Below, in pieces: positions 1 through 7,681 of a stretch of 36,859 nucleotides of DNA (position 1 is the stretch's first letter; every line of letters starts with the position of its first letter). This DNA comes from DTU063 sp001512695 (GTDB lineage: Bacteria; Bacillota; Thermosediminibacteria; Thermosediminibacterales; Tepidanaerobacteraceae): contig JBASOM010000003.1 of the NCBI GenBank assembly GCA_049658265.1, positions 1 through 36,859 of the forward strand. Direction: 5' to 3'. The position numbers and the translations under genes were made by a program. The notes beneath the pieces were generated by a model, which saw nothing but the letters and a program-made list of their open reading frames with translations, made no database searches and was not told where the DNA came from.

Positions 1-1482
1 GGCACTCGAGTGAGAATCGAAGGAAGCGACTTCAGGGAAGGCCTGAAGGTGTTCTTCGGTGAGATACCTTTGCCGGAGGAGCACGTTCAAGTTGTGGACT
101 ATAAGACCATACTAGTTATAACACCGCCTCATTCGCCAGGAAGGGTAGAGGTAAAGGTGGAAAACCCCGATGGCGAGCTTTCAAATCCCAGCGGGGTATT
201 TACTTACATCAGCACTCCTAAAACAGCTGCGGTAGTTGACCCTGATGACCCTACAGAGACCACTAGAATAACCCGTATCTCCGTAGAAGGGGGTCAGAGG
301 GTGAAAATCAAGGGAACATCTTTTATGCCCGGGGCCAGGGTGGTATTTGCTCCTATCATCAAGCGGATCGATGACGAGGAAGCCGCCTCGGGGACCATAA
401 TCTATATAGATGGAGAGCCCTATCTCCTTGAGGAAGGCACTGATGCCATAGAAGTAATTTTCATAGACTCCGAAACCTTGACCGTTGTCACTCCTCCGGG
501 GAAATTAGACAGCAGGGGAGTAATAGTCGTAAACCCGGACGGGGGAGCAAGTGATATATATGACCAGATAGTTTACGGCTTACCGGAACTGGAAGCACCA
601 ACGAACGTAGTTGCAGAGCTCATATACGACCGCTATATAAAAATCACCTGGTCTCCGGTAGAAGGTGCAGAAGGATACGAGATCTTTGCCATTATCGATG
701 ACAATGAAATGGACTTTATCGGGACTACAAGTCTTACCGGCTTTGTCTTTACTGATTTAGAGCCTAATACCAGGTACACTTTTGTAGTAAAGGCACTGGG
801 CCCCTTCGGTTCTTCACCACCTTCCGCCCGCAGCAACACCGTGAGGACCGGCAGACGGGTAGGACCTCCTGATGAGGATGGTGAACTGGTCGAAGAAACC
901 ATTAAGGAGCGGATTGGGGACACAGTAAAAGTCATAATAGGCACGGCAGATTACAGGAAAGAAACCATGGTAGATTTAACCGATATCAGTTATGCAGGGG
1001 CCAAAGCAGTTGTGGTTACCTTGCCGGCAGAAGTCATTGCCAGGTCCAATGCAGGAAATATTAGGATTTCAGGCAAGGACTTTAACCTGAGATTTAATCC
1101 CTCCGTCTTTGACACTTCCAGGGTCAGGCAGTATCGGGACAGAAGGGATGCCGGGGTTAGATTTGAACTTAAAGTGGCAGACGGCAATTCAAACAGCCAG
1201 GGAAGGACCCTGCTTTCAACCCCGTATGCTATGACGGCCAATTTTTACCTGGAAAAAGACATGTCTCCTGTTGACTTCTTAAACGGACACATGGAATTTA
1301 CCCTGGAGTATGACAGGTCAAAAGCTGATTTAAGGAGAATCACTGATATCGCCCTTTACCGCTACGATGAAGCAAAGGGTGATTGGGAGCAGCTTTTTGC
1401 AAGATATAACAGCTACGATATCGTTATAGCAACTACCATTAATCGATTAGGGACCTACGCAATATTTGGGGCCAGGAGGTAA
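1..1482 (+). CDS. Exported surface protein with IPT/TIG and fibronectin type III domains (5' partial)
   Basis: The frame is open from base 1 (reads GTRVRIEGSDF), so the GTG at 10 is internal and the true start lies outside the window. Visible order: the end of one IPT/TIG Ig-like domain (about residues 1-68), a second IPT/TIG domain (about 88-190, with the typical GGQRVKIKGTSF entry and VVVNPDGG exit), a fibronectin III domain (about 196-285, ITWSPVEGAEGYEI and LEPNTRYTFVV), then a C-terminal region of about 190 residues ending in a YRYDEAKGDWEQL...GTYAIF motif. That ending is common at the ends of S-layer-associated beta-domain proteins. No SLH or anchor is seen in the visible part. The stop codon overlaps the ribosome site of the next gene, so the three surface genes are probably co-transcribed. 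Likely an extracellular structural or adhesion protein; the ligand is unknown. Confidence 0.8.
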   Translation, partial: GTRVRIEGSDFREGLKVFFGEIPLPEEHVQVVDYKTILVITPPHSPGRVEVKVENPDGELSNPSGVFTYISTPKTAAVVDPDDPTETTRITRISVEGGQRVKIKGTSFMPGARVVFAPIIKRIDDEEAASGTIIYIDGEPYLLEEGTDAIEVIFIDSETLTVVTPPGKLDSRGVIVVNPDGGASDIYDQIVYGLPELEAPTNVVAELIYDRYIKITWSPVEGAEGYEIFAIIDDNEMDFIGTTSLTGFVFTDLEPNTRYTFVVKALGPFGSSPPSARSNTVRTGRRVGPPDEDGELVEETIKERIGDTVKVIIGTADYRKETMVDLTDISYAGAKAVVVTLPAEVIARSNAGNIRISGKDFNLRFNPSVFDTSRVRQYRDRRDAGVRFELKVADGNSNSQGRTLLSTPYAMTANFYLEKDMSPVDFLNGHMEFTLEYDRSKADLRRITDIALYRYDEAKGDWEQLFARYNSYDIVIATTINRLGTYAIFGARR

Positions 1483-1486
1483 TCCC

Positions 1487-3145
1487 ATGAAGAGATTTAC
1501 AAGTTATATTGTGCTGCTTGCTGTGCTACTTACAGTAGTATTTGCCTGCAAAGTGCCGGAGACTTTGGCCTATTCCACGATTGACGGCTATATTATAAAC
1601 ATAAATATGGCCGAATCCAGGATAGAAGTGGAAGACTACAGGGGTTATGTGAGGGTCCTCAACATAGCCCCCGGGGCGGTTTTACTGATCGATGACACCC
1701 CTGCCGCATTGAATGACTTCAGAATCGGCATGGAGGTATATGCCCATTATTTAGGCAACAGCCTGACCCGCCTGGAGAGCTGGTCTACCGAGAATCCGGG
1801 ATACATTCCTCCCGGGGGCAAGGTCAGGACGGGCATTATAAAAAGTATCGACAGGAACCAGCTGATTTTGCAGCTCACTACCGGCAAGGAGGAAATCTAC
1901 TATACGAGTCCCGCTACTATAGTCCTTAAAGACGGGCTAAATGTGCCCCTGAGCACTTTATACGAAGGGGACAGGGTGAGGCTGTACTTTGATGAAAGGG
2001 ACACAAGTGTTGTCAGCAGGATAAGTATTCAAGGGGATTCTGTAAGGATTAAGGGCTTATACAAGGGAACCCTATATTCCCAGAACTCTATGGGCAGTTC
2101 CATCCTGTTAAAAGATGTGGAAGTTTTTCAAAATGGCACTTGGCGTGAGCTGAAAAATATCCTCCATATCGCCTATAATCGGGATGTGCCCATTTATTAC
2201 GGTGGACAGAAGATATCCCCGAATAATTTGAAGTACTATAATGGCAAGACCGTGTACATTGCCGTAAAGGACTTTTTCGGCAAAGAAGGAGCAGAGCAGA
2301 TGGTGGTAAAGAGTCTCTATGAAAGCACCTTTAGTGAAAAGATAGAGGAAGTCAATTGGTACGCATCGGCCTTCGAACTGAAAAACAAGCGGAATATCGA
2401 TTTTAGCGAAGGCACCATTTTTGTAAAAAACAACCGGCTGGTTGACAGCTACGCCCTGGCACCGGGGCAAGATGCCTTTGTGGTGGCCGACGGCAGGGGG
2501 GCAAAGGCACTGGCCAGCGTGGTGTACATCTACAACCAGGACATAAACAATTCCAATATTGGCCAGTACTGGCTGTATGCCGGAAAGCTTGACATGGTGA
2601 TTGACAACAAGATCGTGCTAAGTGATTTCTTCATTCTAAACCAAAATGAGTGGGAGTCCTTCGATGACGAAAAGGAACTCTACTTTGACAATGACAGCTT
2701 CATATTCGATTTAGAGAACATGGCAAGGATTAGCCATGAAGAATTTATAACCGGAAACTATGCAGTGGATGAAGACAGCAGCTATGCGAGACGCCAGGGT
2801 CTAAAATCATGGTACGCCTATGCCTATACCGACGGAGACCGGGTCGTGGCCATAGCACTGAAGAAGAACATGGACTCGCTTTTAAGGCAGAGGGTGACCC
2901 TTGGCACCATTCAGACCCTGGAAGATGATGCCCTAGTAGGAAAGACTGTAATCCTTCGCGATGCCCGTGACTGGAGCAGCCGCAACGAAAAGTGGATGGA
3001 AAAGGGTCTTCCCGTCAGAATGCGGGTAGAAAAATCCCTCCTGATAAAGGATGACAGGATGATATCCTGGGATGAGCTGAAACCCGGGGATGACTTGTAC
3101 TGCATCAGAGACGACTTTGAATGCATCTTCTTACTGGTGAAATAG
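1487..3145 (+). CDS. Unrecognised exported protein with repeated beta-barrel-like units
   Basis: ATG at 1487 is chosen because AGGAGGT lies six bases upstream; a TTG at 1466 would sit ahead of that site. The 552-residue product starts with a hydrophobic signal (MKRFTSYIVLLAVLLTVVFA) followed by Cys. This could be a weak lipobox (VFAC), or signal peptidase I could cut after ETLA. The mature part has no family I recognise. About 70-residue units can be seen that resemble each other: a G-x-I-x-x-I opening, short beta strands, then a 'G-D-x-V-x-L/Y' close (near residues 30-100, 108-180 and 470-550), suggesting small beta barrels. It is flanked by an IPT/TIG-FN3 protein and an SLH protein in the same direction, so it is probably an envelope or S-layer-associated component. 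Function is not assigned. Confidence 0.75.
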   Translation: MKRFTSYIVLLAVLLTVVFACKVPETLAYSTIDGYIININMAESRIEVEDYRGYVRVLNIAPGAVLLIDDTPAALNDFRIGMEVYAHYLGNSLTRLESWSTENPGYIPPGGKVRTGIIKSIDRNQLILQLTTGKEEIYYTSPATIVLKDGLNVPLSTLYEGDRVRLYFDERDTSVVSRISIQGDSVRIKGLYKGTLYSQNSMGSSILLKDVEVFQNGTWRELKNILHIAYNRDVPIYYGGQKISPNNLKYYNGKTVYIAVKDFFGKEGAEQMVVKSLYESTFSEKIEEVNWYASAFELKNKRNIDFSEGTIFVKNNRLVDSYALAPGQDAFVVADGRGAKALASVVYIYNQDINNSNIGQYWLYAGKLDMVIDNKIVLSDFFILNQNEWESFDDEKELYFDNDSFIFDLENMARISHEEFITGNYAVDEDSSYARRQGLKSWYAYAYTDGDRVVAIALKKNMDSLLRQRVTLGTIQTLEDDALVGKTVILRDARDWSSRNEKWMEKGLPVRMRVEKSLLIKDDRMISWDELKPGDDLYCIRDDFECIFLLVK

Positions 3146-3150
3146 GGGGA

Positions 3151-4665
3151 ATGAAATTGATTAAAAAAGTTACAGCTTTTATTCTGGCAGCAGTGGTCCT
3201 ATTTACAAGCCCCCTGCATGCCTTTGCTGCACCTGCAGGCTTTGAAGGCGGAGTCCACAATGAGTACCAGTACCAGGAACTGGTATTTATAACGGGAGAG
3301 CCCAGGATATTTTCCGGAGAGCTGAAGATCACTGAAAATATTCGCAGCGGGACGGACAAGATTACGTACAAATATACCTTGACCGATAAGGATGCTACGG
3401 AAAAAACCAAGCTCAGCAGGACGGTAACTTTTGAAACCGAATATACGGCTAAAGATGACAAAGGGCAGACAATAGGACGCACCGTACTGACTAGATTTTC
3501 CGAGCGCATTGACATAGGTGGGGACAGGTACGAACTAGAGGACTATCAGTTTTCAAAATCCGATGTAATAGATAACAGGCCGGCCTCGGATTTTTATTCA
3601 GGGAATTTTGAAGCCAGAAAGTACTACAGCATAAACCGGGGCGAGGGTGAAGTTATAGTCACCATTTCCGGCGGAAACGTGGGCTATGAAAACTTCTGGG
3701 GCAGCACGGAAACCCAAATAATCAACTATTACATTACATACCAGCGCAAAGTGTCAGATGAGGAAGGGGAAACCCAAAATGTCAGCTGGGAAGGGACAGT
3801 TAGGGCAGAAGTTTCCGACAGTATGACAAAGCGCCTCGTATATTCGGAAAATGAAGCCAGCCTCTCCAGTTTTTACGGTGGCTATGTGCGAACTACCAAT
3901 CGAGAGCTTGTATCAAAATACGAATACGATTTGCCTCGAATTAGGGACAACATGCCCGATAAAAAGCAGCGAGTGAGGGATAGCATCAAGCTCTCCGAAA
4001 GTATGGTTCCGAAGGTGGAGCGGCTGCCCGTGCCCAAGTTTAGGGATGTGATGGGCCACTGGGCAGAGGAATATATATCGAAACTTTATTCACTGGACGT
4101 TTTCGATGAAAGCCAAAACTTTTTTGCACCTGAAGCTCCCATGACCCGTGTAGAATTTACAAAAGGGGTCATAAGGGCCTGTGATATCAGGACATCTATG
4201 GATGATGACACTCAGAGGAAAAGCGCAAGGCGGCGAAGGGAGCCTCCTGAAGAATCACCCTTTAAAGATGTGAGTGTCGATGATATAAATTATCAGTACG
4301 TCAAACAGGGCCTTGAAAAAAACATCATAACCGGTGTGTCAAAGGACTTCTTCATGCCCAATGCTTCACTGACAAGGGCAGAAGCTGTGACCATACTGAT
4401 GAGGGCATTGGGTTTCACCAGCAGGGCACCTAATCCCGGCTATTATACTTCCTTTTCCGATGATGAGAAAATACCTAACTGGGCCAGGGACGCCGTATAC
4501 GTAGCACGTGAAATCGGCATCATCCAAGGGGACAGCTATAACCGCTTCAATCCCGACAAGGTCATGACCAGGGCCGAAGCCTCGGCCATGTTAGTTAGAT
4601 TTTTAGAGTTCCTGGAAAGGGACCTGCAGCGGGACTACAGGGAAAATATAATACTTTTTAACTGA
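3151..4665 (+). CDS. SLH-domain surface protein
   Basis: ATG at 3151 follows GGGGGA and opens a clear signal peptide (KKVTAFILAAVVLFTSPLHAFA, cleavage near residue 27), whereas an in-frame ATG at 3121 lies inside the previous gene. The 504-residue protein has an N-terminal beta-rich region (about 30-285) of unknown fold and three C-terminal SLH domains at about 295-345 (FRDVMGHWAEEYISKL), 370-420 (FKDVSVDD...LTRAEAVTILMRAL) and 434-490 (FSDDEKIPNWARDAV...MTRAEASAMLVRFL). SLH triplets bind pyruvylated secondary cell-wall polymers, so the protein should be held on the cell surface. A basic linker (RKSARRRREPPEE) separates SLH1 from SLH2. It is the last gene of the surface cluster and is followed by a terminator. 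Confidence 0.88.
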   Translation: MKLIKKVTAFILAAVVLFTSPLHAFAAPAGFEGGVHNEYQYQELVFITGEPRIFSGELKITENIRSGTDKITYKYTLTDKDATEKTKLSRTVTFETEYTAKDDKGQTIGRTVLTRFSERIDIGGDRYELEDYQFSKSDVIDNRPASDFYSGNFEARKYYSINRGEGEVIVTISGGNVGYENFWGSTETQIINYYITYQRKVSDEEGETQNVSWEGTVRAEVSDSMTKRLVYSENEASLSSFYGGYVRTTNRELVSKYEYDLPRIRDNMPDKKQRVRDSIKLSESMVPKVERLPVPKFRDVMGHWAEEYISKLYSLDVFDESQNFFAPEAPMTRVEFTKGVIRACDIRTSMDDDTQRKSARRRREPPEESPFKDVSVDDINYQYVKQGLEKNIITGVSKDFFMPNASLTRAEAVTILMRALGFTSRAPNPGYYTSFSDDEKIPNWARDAVYVAREIGIIQGDSYNRFNPDKVMTRAEASAMLVRFLEFLERDLQRDYRENIILFN

Positions 4666-4737
4666 AGAAGTTCACACTTGACAATCCAACTGAGGTGCTT
4701 TCGGACTTCAAAAATCTAGTTACTTGACAGCAAAATG

Positions 4738-4776
4738 CCCAGCTATCGGTTTGTGATAGCTGGGTATTTTTGGTTT
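4738..4776 (+). terminator. Intrinsic terminator after SLH gene
   Basis: A perfect 10-bp inverted repeat (CCCAGCTATC at 4738-4747, GATAGCTGGG at 4755-4764) with a seven-base loop is followed by TATTTTTGGTTTT. It ends the left surface-protein transcript. Confidence 0.8.
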
Positions 4777-4855
4777 TATACATTAGCAAAATCTGTTCTA
4801 CGAAACAAAAGTTTTTAGGTCTAAGTTCCCATGGAATTTTAAATATCAACATCGA

Positions 4856-4958
4856 TGTGGATAAGTTATCCCCAATGGGGAAAACTGGCTTGTCCCCATG
4901 AAACATCTAATGGACAAGTTCTGCACTTATTAACAGCTGTGGATAAACCTGTGGATAA
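4856..4958. promoter_or_regulatory. DnaA-box cluster in a convergent intergenic region
   Basis: Three exact copies of TGTGGATAA (reverse complement of the consensus DnaA box TTATCCACA) lie at 4856-4864, 4938-4946 and 4950-4958. A fourth site in the opposite orientation, TTATCCCCA at 4866-4874, has one mismatch and forms an inverted pair with the first. The last two boxes are 12 bp apart start to start and are followed by an AT-rich stretch (about 4959-4996). There is no dnaA, dnaN or other origin gene nearby, and the flanking genes converge with a terminator on each side, so no promoter is expected here. A DnaA-binding/titration or replication-control site is the likeliest reading; an origin is possible but unsupported. 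Confidence 0.7.
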
Positions 4959-4985
4959 CTTTAATATTTTAGACCTATTTAATGG

Positions 4986-5012
4986 TCAAAAAATCTACAG
5001 GAACTGACCTGT
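4986..5012 (-). terminator. Weak intrinsic terminator after UPF0210 gene
   Basis: Read on the minus strand, ACAGG (5008-5012) and CCTGT (4997-5001) form a 5-bp stem with a six-base loop, followed shortly by six T residues. It lies just past the UPF0210 stop. The stem is short, so the call is tentative. Confidence 0.4.
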
Positions 5013-5042
5013 TTCGACTAAAAGAAAGAGAATGTTCGTTTT

Positions 5043-6407
5043 TTAATTCGTCAGACTCTGTATGGGCGGAGGGATTTGACCGCCTCGTCTGGCAAAGACC
5101 GAGGAGTCAAAAGGGTTGACCGGCATGACCGGAGCACGTCCCAAAAGGCCTCCAAATTCTACAAAATCCCCGGCTTTTTTCCCGGGAGCCGGGATAATCC
5201 TGACGGCAGTGGTCTTTTTGTTTATGACACCGATGGCCATTTCGTCGGCGATGATGGCAGCAATTGTCTCTACCGATGTATCGCCTGGAATTGCAATCAT
5301 GTCAAGGCCTACCGAACAGACACAGGTCATTGCTTCAAGTTTTTCAATTGAAAGGGCGCCATCGGCTGCTGCACGAATCATGCCCGCATCTTCACTGACC
5401 GGGATGAAGGCTCCAGAAAGGCCCCCCACATACGATGTGGCCATTGCTCCGCCCTTTTTCACCGCATCGGTTAAAAGTGCCAGCGCTGCTGTTGTTCCAT
5501 GTGCGCCGCAGCGCTTAAGGCCCATCGCTTCCAAGATGTTGGCTATGCTGTCACCTATGGCAGGGGTCGGGGCTAGGGATAGGTCTATGATGCCAAAGGG
5601 CGCTCCTAGTCTCCTCGATGCCTCACGGCCGATGAGTTCACCTACGCGGGTTATTTTAAAGGCCATTTTTTTGATGGCTTCCGATAGCTGGCCCAAATCC
5701 GCTTCTCTTGGAAGATTGGACACAACGGCATTGACTACACCTGGACCGCTGATTCCCACATTGACGGTAGTCTCGGGCTCACCCGGGCCGTGGAAGGCAC
5801 CTGCCATAAATGGGTTGTCTTCCGGGGCATTGGCAAATACTACGAGCTTTGCAGCACCGATACCGTCCTGCTCTGCCGTCAACTTGGCAGTTTCCTTAAT
5901 TATTCTACCCATGGCCAGGACCGCATCCATGTTGATTCCCGACTTGCTGGTGGCCACATTTACCGACGAGCACACCCTCTCCGTCCGGGACAGGGCATCG
6001 GGAATGGAATTAAGCAAATTCATGTCACCGCGGGTAAAGCCCTTCTGCACCAGTGCGGAAAAGCCCCCTATAAAATCAATGCCCAAATCTTTTGCGGCCT
6101 TGTCCATGGCCAGGGCTATCGGGGTGTAGTCCGTCTCTTCGCAGCTTTCGGCCACCATGGCAATGGGAGTCACCGAAATCCTCTTGTTCACAATGGGAAT
6201 GCCGAATTCCTCCTGCAACTGGTTGGCCACCGGGACCAGCTCGCTGCCTTTTTCCATTAGCTTATCGTATATTTTATCGGCAACTTGGGAAATTGAGGAG
6301 CCGGCGCAATCCCTGAGGCTTATTCCCAGTGTAATTGTCCTGATATCCAGCTGTTCAGCTTGGACCATGCGTATTGTCTCTATTATCTCATCCCTGGTAA
6401 AGTTCAT
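5043..6407 (-). CDS. UPF0210 (DUF711, 'PFL family') protein
   Basis: The 454-residue product matches the UPF0210/DUF711 family over its full usual length: an N-terminal RTITLGISLRDCAG region, a central GIGAAKLVVFANAPEDNPFMAGAFHG-type segment, GPGVVNAVV, LSLAPTPAIGDSIANILEAMG and a C-terminal GGLLGRAPVMPV. Some databases call the family PFL-like because of distant structural resemblance, but I see no glycyl-radical motif and no reaction is established. The start is supported by AGGGGG seven bases before ATG. It lies 11 bp downstream of the ACT-domain gene and shares its promoter. This pairing recurs across Firmicutes and other bacteria, which implies that the two products act together, perhaps with the ACT protein sensing a small ligand. 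That last point is inference. Confidence 0.88.
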   Translation of the reverse strand: MNFTRDEIIETIRMVQAEQLDIRTITLGISLRDCAGSSISQVADKIYDKLMEKGSELVPVANQLQEEFGIPIVNKRISVTPIAMVAESCEETDYTPIALAMDKAAKDLGIDFIGGFSALVQKGFTRGDMNLLNSIPDALSRTERVCSSVNVATSKSGINMDAVLAMGRIIKETAKLTAEQDGIGAAKLVVFANAPEDNPFMAGAFHGPGEPETTVNVGISGPGVVNAVVSNLPREADLGQLSEAIKKMAFKITRVGELIGREASRRLGAPFGIIDLSLAPTPAIGDSIANILEAMGLKRCGAHGTTAALALLTDAVKKGGAMATSYVGGLSGAFIPVSEDAGMIRAAADGALSIEKLEAMTCVCSVGLDMIAIPGDTSVETIAAIIADEMAIGVINKKTTAVRIIPAPGKKAGDFVEFGGLLGRAPVMPVNPFDSSVFARRGGQIPPPIQSLTN

Positions 6408-6418
6408 CTAAAATCCCC

Positions 6419-6877
6419 CTAAATCCTGTGCATGAAATGAAATACTTCTTCCCGCTGGGCATCAACTCGAACCGAAAGTTCTTCGCCGCGGCGTGAAAGC
6501 TGTTTCGTCAACTCATCAAAACTCAAAGTAGACTTGGCTATATCCACTACCATGATCATGGTAAACAGGCCTTCGATGGCCGTCTGGGTAATATCTAATA
6601 TATTGACATTGGCGTTTGCCAGCACATCAGAAATGCCGGCAATGATTCCTACCCTGTCCTCACCGATAACGGTGATGACAGCCCTAACGATGGGACTGCT
6701 GCTGGATTGAACGGGTTCGTCCACCTTTTTGTCCCCTATGTAAAGCTCTATGCCGTGTTTTTGGGCATATATTCGGGCTTCCTTTGTCACAAGGGTATTT
6801 GGTGGAAAATTAACTTCTTTTTTGTCCCTGTGCTGTTTTAATACATCGAGGGTTACTAAAATATCCATAAAATGCAA
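6419..6877 (-). CDS. ACT-domain protein (UPF0237-like) with N-terminal extension
   Basis: The 152-residue product has a C-terminal ACT domain (about 64-150; VRAVITVIGEDRVGIIAGISDVLANANVNI, then LFTMIMVVDI) matching the UPF0237/GcvR-like group. These proteins are usually about 90 residues. Here about 60 extra N-terminal residues contain FPPNTLVTKEARIYAQKHGIEL, a motif of the 'L-T-x-x-A-R-x-x-A-x-x-x-G-I-E' type also seen at the ends of several cofactor- or corrinoid-related proteins. ACT domains typically bind amino acids and regulate a partner; the partner is presumably the UPF0210 protein encoded 11 bp downstream. ATG at 6877 or at 6868 could start translation. Neither has a good Shine-Dalgarno site although the promoter is strong, which is odd for this genome. 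Confidence 0.82.
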   Translation of the reverse strand: MHFMDILVTLDVLKQHRDKKEVNFPPNTLVTKEARIYAQKHGIELYIGDKKVDEPVQSSSSPIVRAVITVIGEDRVGIIAGISDVLANANVNILDITQTAIEGLFTMIMVVDIAKSTLSFDELTKQLSRRGEELSVRVDAQREEVFHFMHRI

Positions 6878-6939
6878 CCGATTAGCTTGAAATAACCGGC
6901 TTCCTACACCTGCCTTTCAATTTTCAATATTATGTAATT

Positions 6940-6968
6940 AGTATAAATCAAAAGAATCGGAGTATCAA
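6940..6968 (-). promoter_or_regulatory. Sigma-A promoter for the ACT/UPF0210 pair
   Basis: On the minus strand TTGATA (6963-6968) is separated by exactly 17 bp from TATACT (6940-6945). Transcription would start about 55 bases before the ACT-gene start. Confidence 0.65.
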
Positions 6969-7033
6969 GAGCGGCAGTGAACTCGGCTAATTGATAAATT
7001 AGCGGTGTCCATGTGTAACGTCAACAAAAAATA

Positions 7034-7062
7034 TTTACTGCCTTGTCAGGCGGTGATAAAAT
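7034..7062 (+). promoter_or_regulatory. Probable sigma-A promoter for DUF456 gene
   Basis: TTTACT (7034-7039), a 17-bp spacer and TAAAAT (7057-7062) lie about 30 bases before the ATG at 7092. The -35 matches consensus at four of six positions. Confidence 0.45.
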
Positions 7063-7091
7063 AATAATAGCTTAGCAAAAGGAGGCATAAT

Positions 7092-7571
7092 ATGGTGATG
7101 TTACCTTTGGTCATATCCATTATATTTTTCATCCTGGGTTTACTGGGAACGGTATTGCCGGTTTTACCAGGCGCCATACTGATATATGCCGGAATGCTTG
7201 TCTACGGGATGATGACCGGCTTTAAAAGCATGACTGTGAATTTTTTTCTTATACAGGCCTTGATCCTGATAATAATCTTTTTAGTCGATTTTTTAGCATC
7301 TCTAATTGGAACCCGCCACTTTGGCGGGAGTAAGCAGGCTATATACGGAGCAGGAATCGGCACACTGCTGGGTTTATTCATAATGCCTCCTGTAGGCATT
7401 TTTGTGGGTCCCTTCCTGGGTGCCGTAATTGCGGAACTGCTGCTCGGCAAGCAGCTACAAGAAGCTATCCGCGTGGGGATAGGAAGCTTCATCGGCATAG
7501 TAGGCGGAACCTTATTGAAATTACTCATGGAAATCATCATGATTGTCTACTTTTTCATTCAAGTCTATTAA
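7092..7571 (+). CDS. DUF456 family membrane protein
   Basis: The 159-residue, highly hydrophobic protein has about four membrane segments (near 3-30, 45-72, 85-110 and 125-158) and the glycine-rich helix pairs of DUF456: LLGTVLPVLPGAILIYAG near the N-terminus and IGTLLGLFIMPPVGIFVGPFLGA in the middle. Length is normal for the family. AAGGAGG lies six bases before the ATG. It stands alone, between a divergent UPF0210 operon and a convergent radical SAM gene, and is closed by a hairpin. The biochemical role of DUF456 is not known; small multimeric glycine-zipper membrane assembly is a guess. Confidence 0.85.
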   Translation: MVMLPLVISIIFFILGLLGTVLPVLPGAILIYAGMLVYGMMTGFKSMTVNFFLIQALILIIIFLVDFLASLIGTRHFGGSKQAIYGAGIGTLLGLFIMPPVGIFVGPFLGAVIAELLLGKQLQEAIRVGIGSFIGIVGGTLLKLLMEIIMIVYFFIQVY

Positions 7572-7620
7572 ACACAGCTCACTAAAGCTTGCCTTTTCGT
7601 AGCCAAAAATTGCCCAAAGC

Positions 7621-7658
7621 AAATGACGCCAATTATCTTTGGCGTCATTTGGGTTTTA
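7621..7658 (+). terminator. Terminator between convergent DUF456 and radical SAM genes
   Basis: AAATGACGCCAA (7621-7632) and TTGGCGTCATTT (7639-7650) form a 12-bp stem with a six-base loop, followed by GGGTTTT. It may also serve the radical SAM gene on the other strand, where the T-rich tail is further away. Confidence 0.7.
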
Positions 7659-7681
7659 AATATATCCCTTTCTAATAATAC

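Noticed and set aside
4658..4906. 82-codon frame on the minus strand
   Set aside because: Spans a terminator and a DnaA box, has no family resemblance and overlaps the SLH gene end.
4700..5000. Chromosomal replication origin (oriC)
   Set aside because: Three DnaA boxes and an AT-rich stretch are present, but there is no dnaA, dnaN, rpmH or gidA context. Kept as a DnaA-box cluster only.
5116..6129. 337-codon open frame on the plus strand
   Set aside because: Lies fully antisense to the clearly conserved UPF0210 gene; low-complexity translation with no ribosome site.
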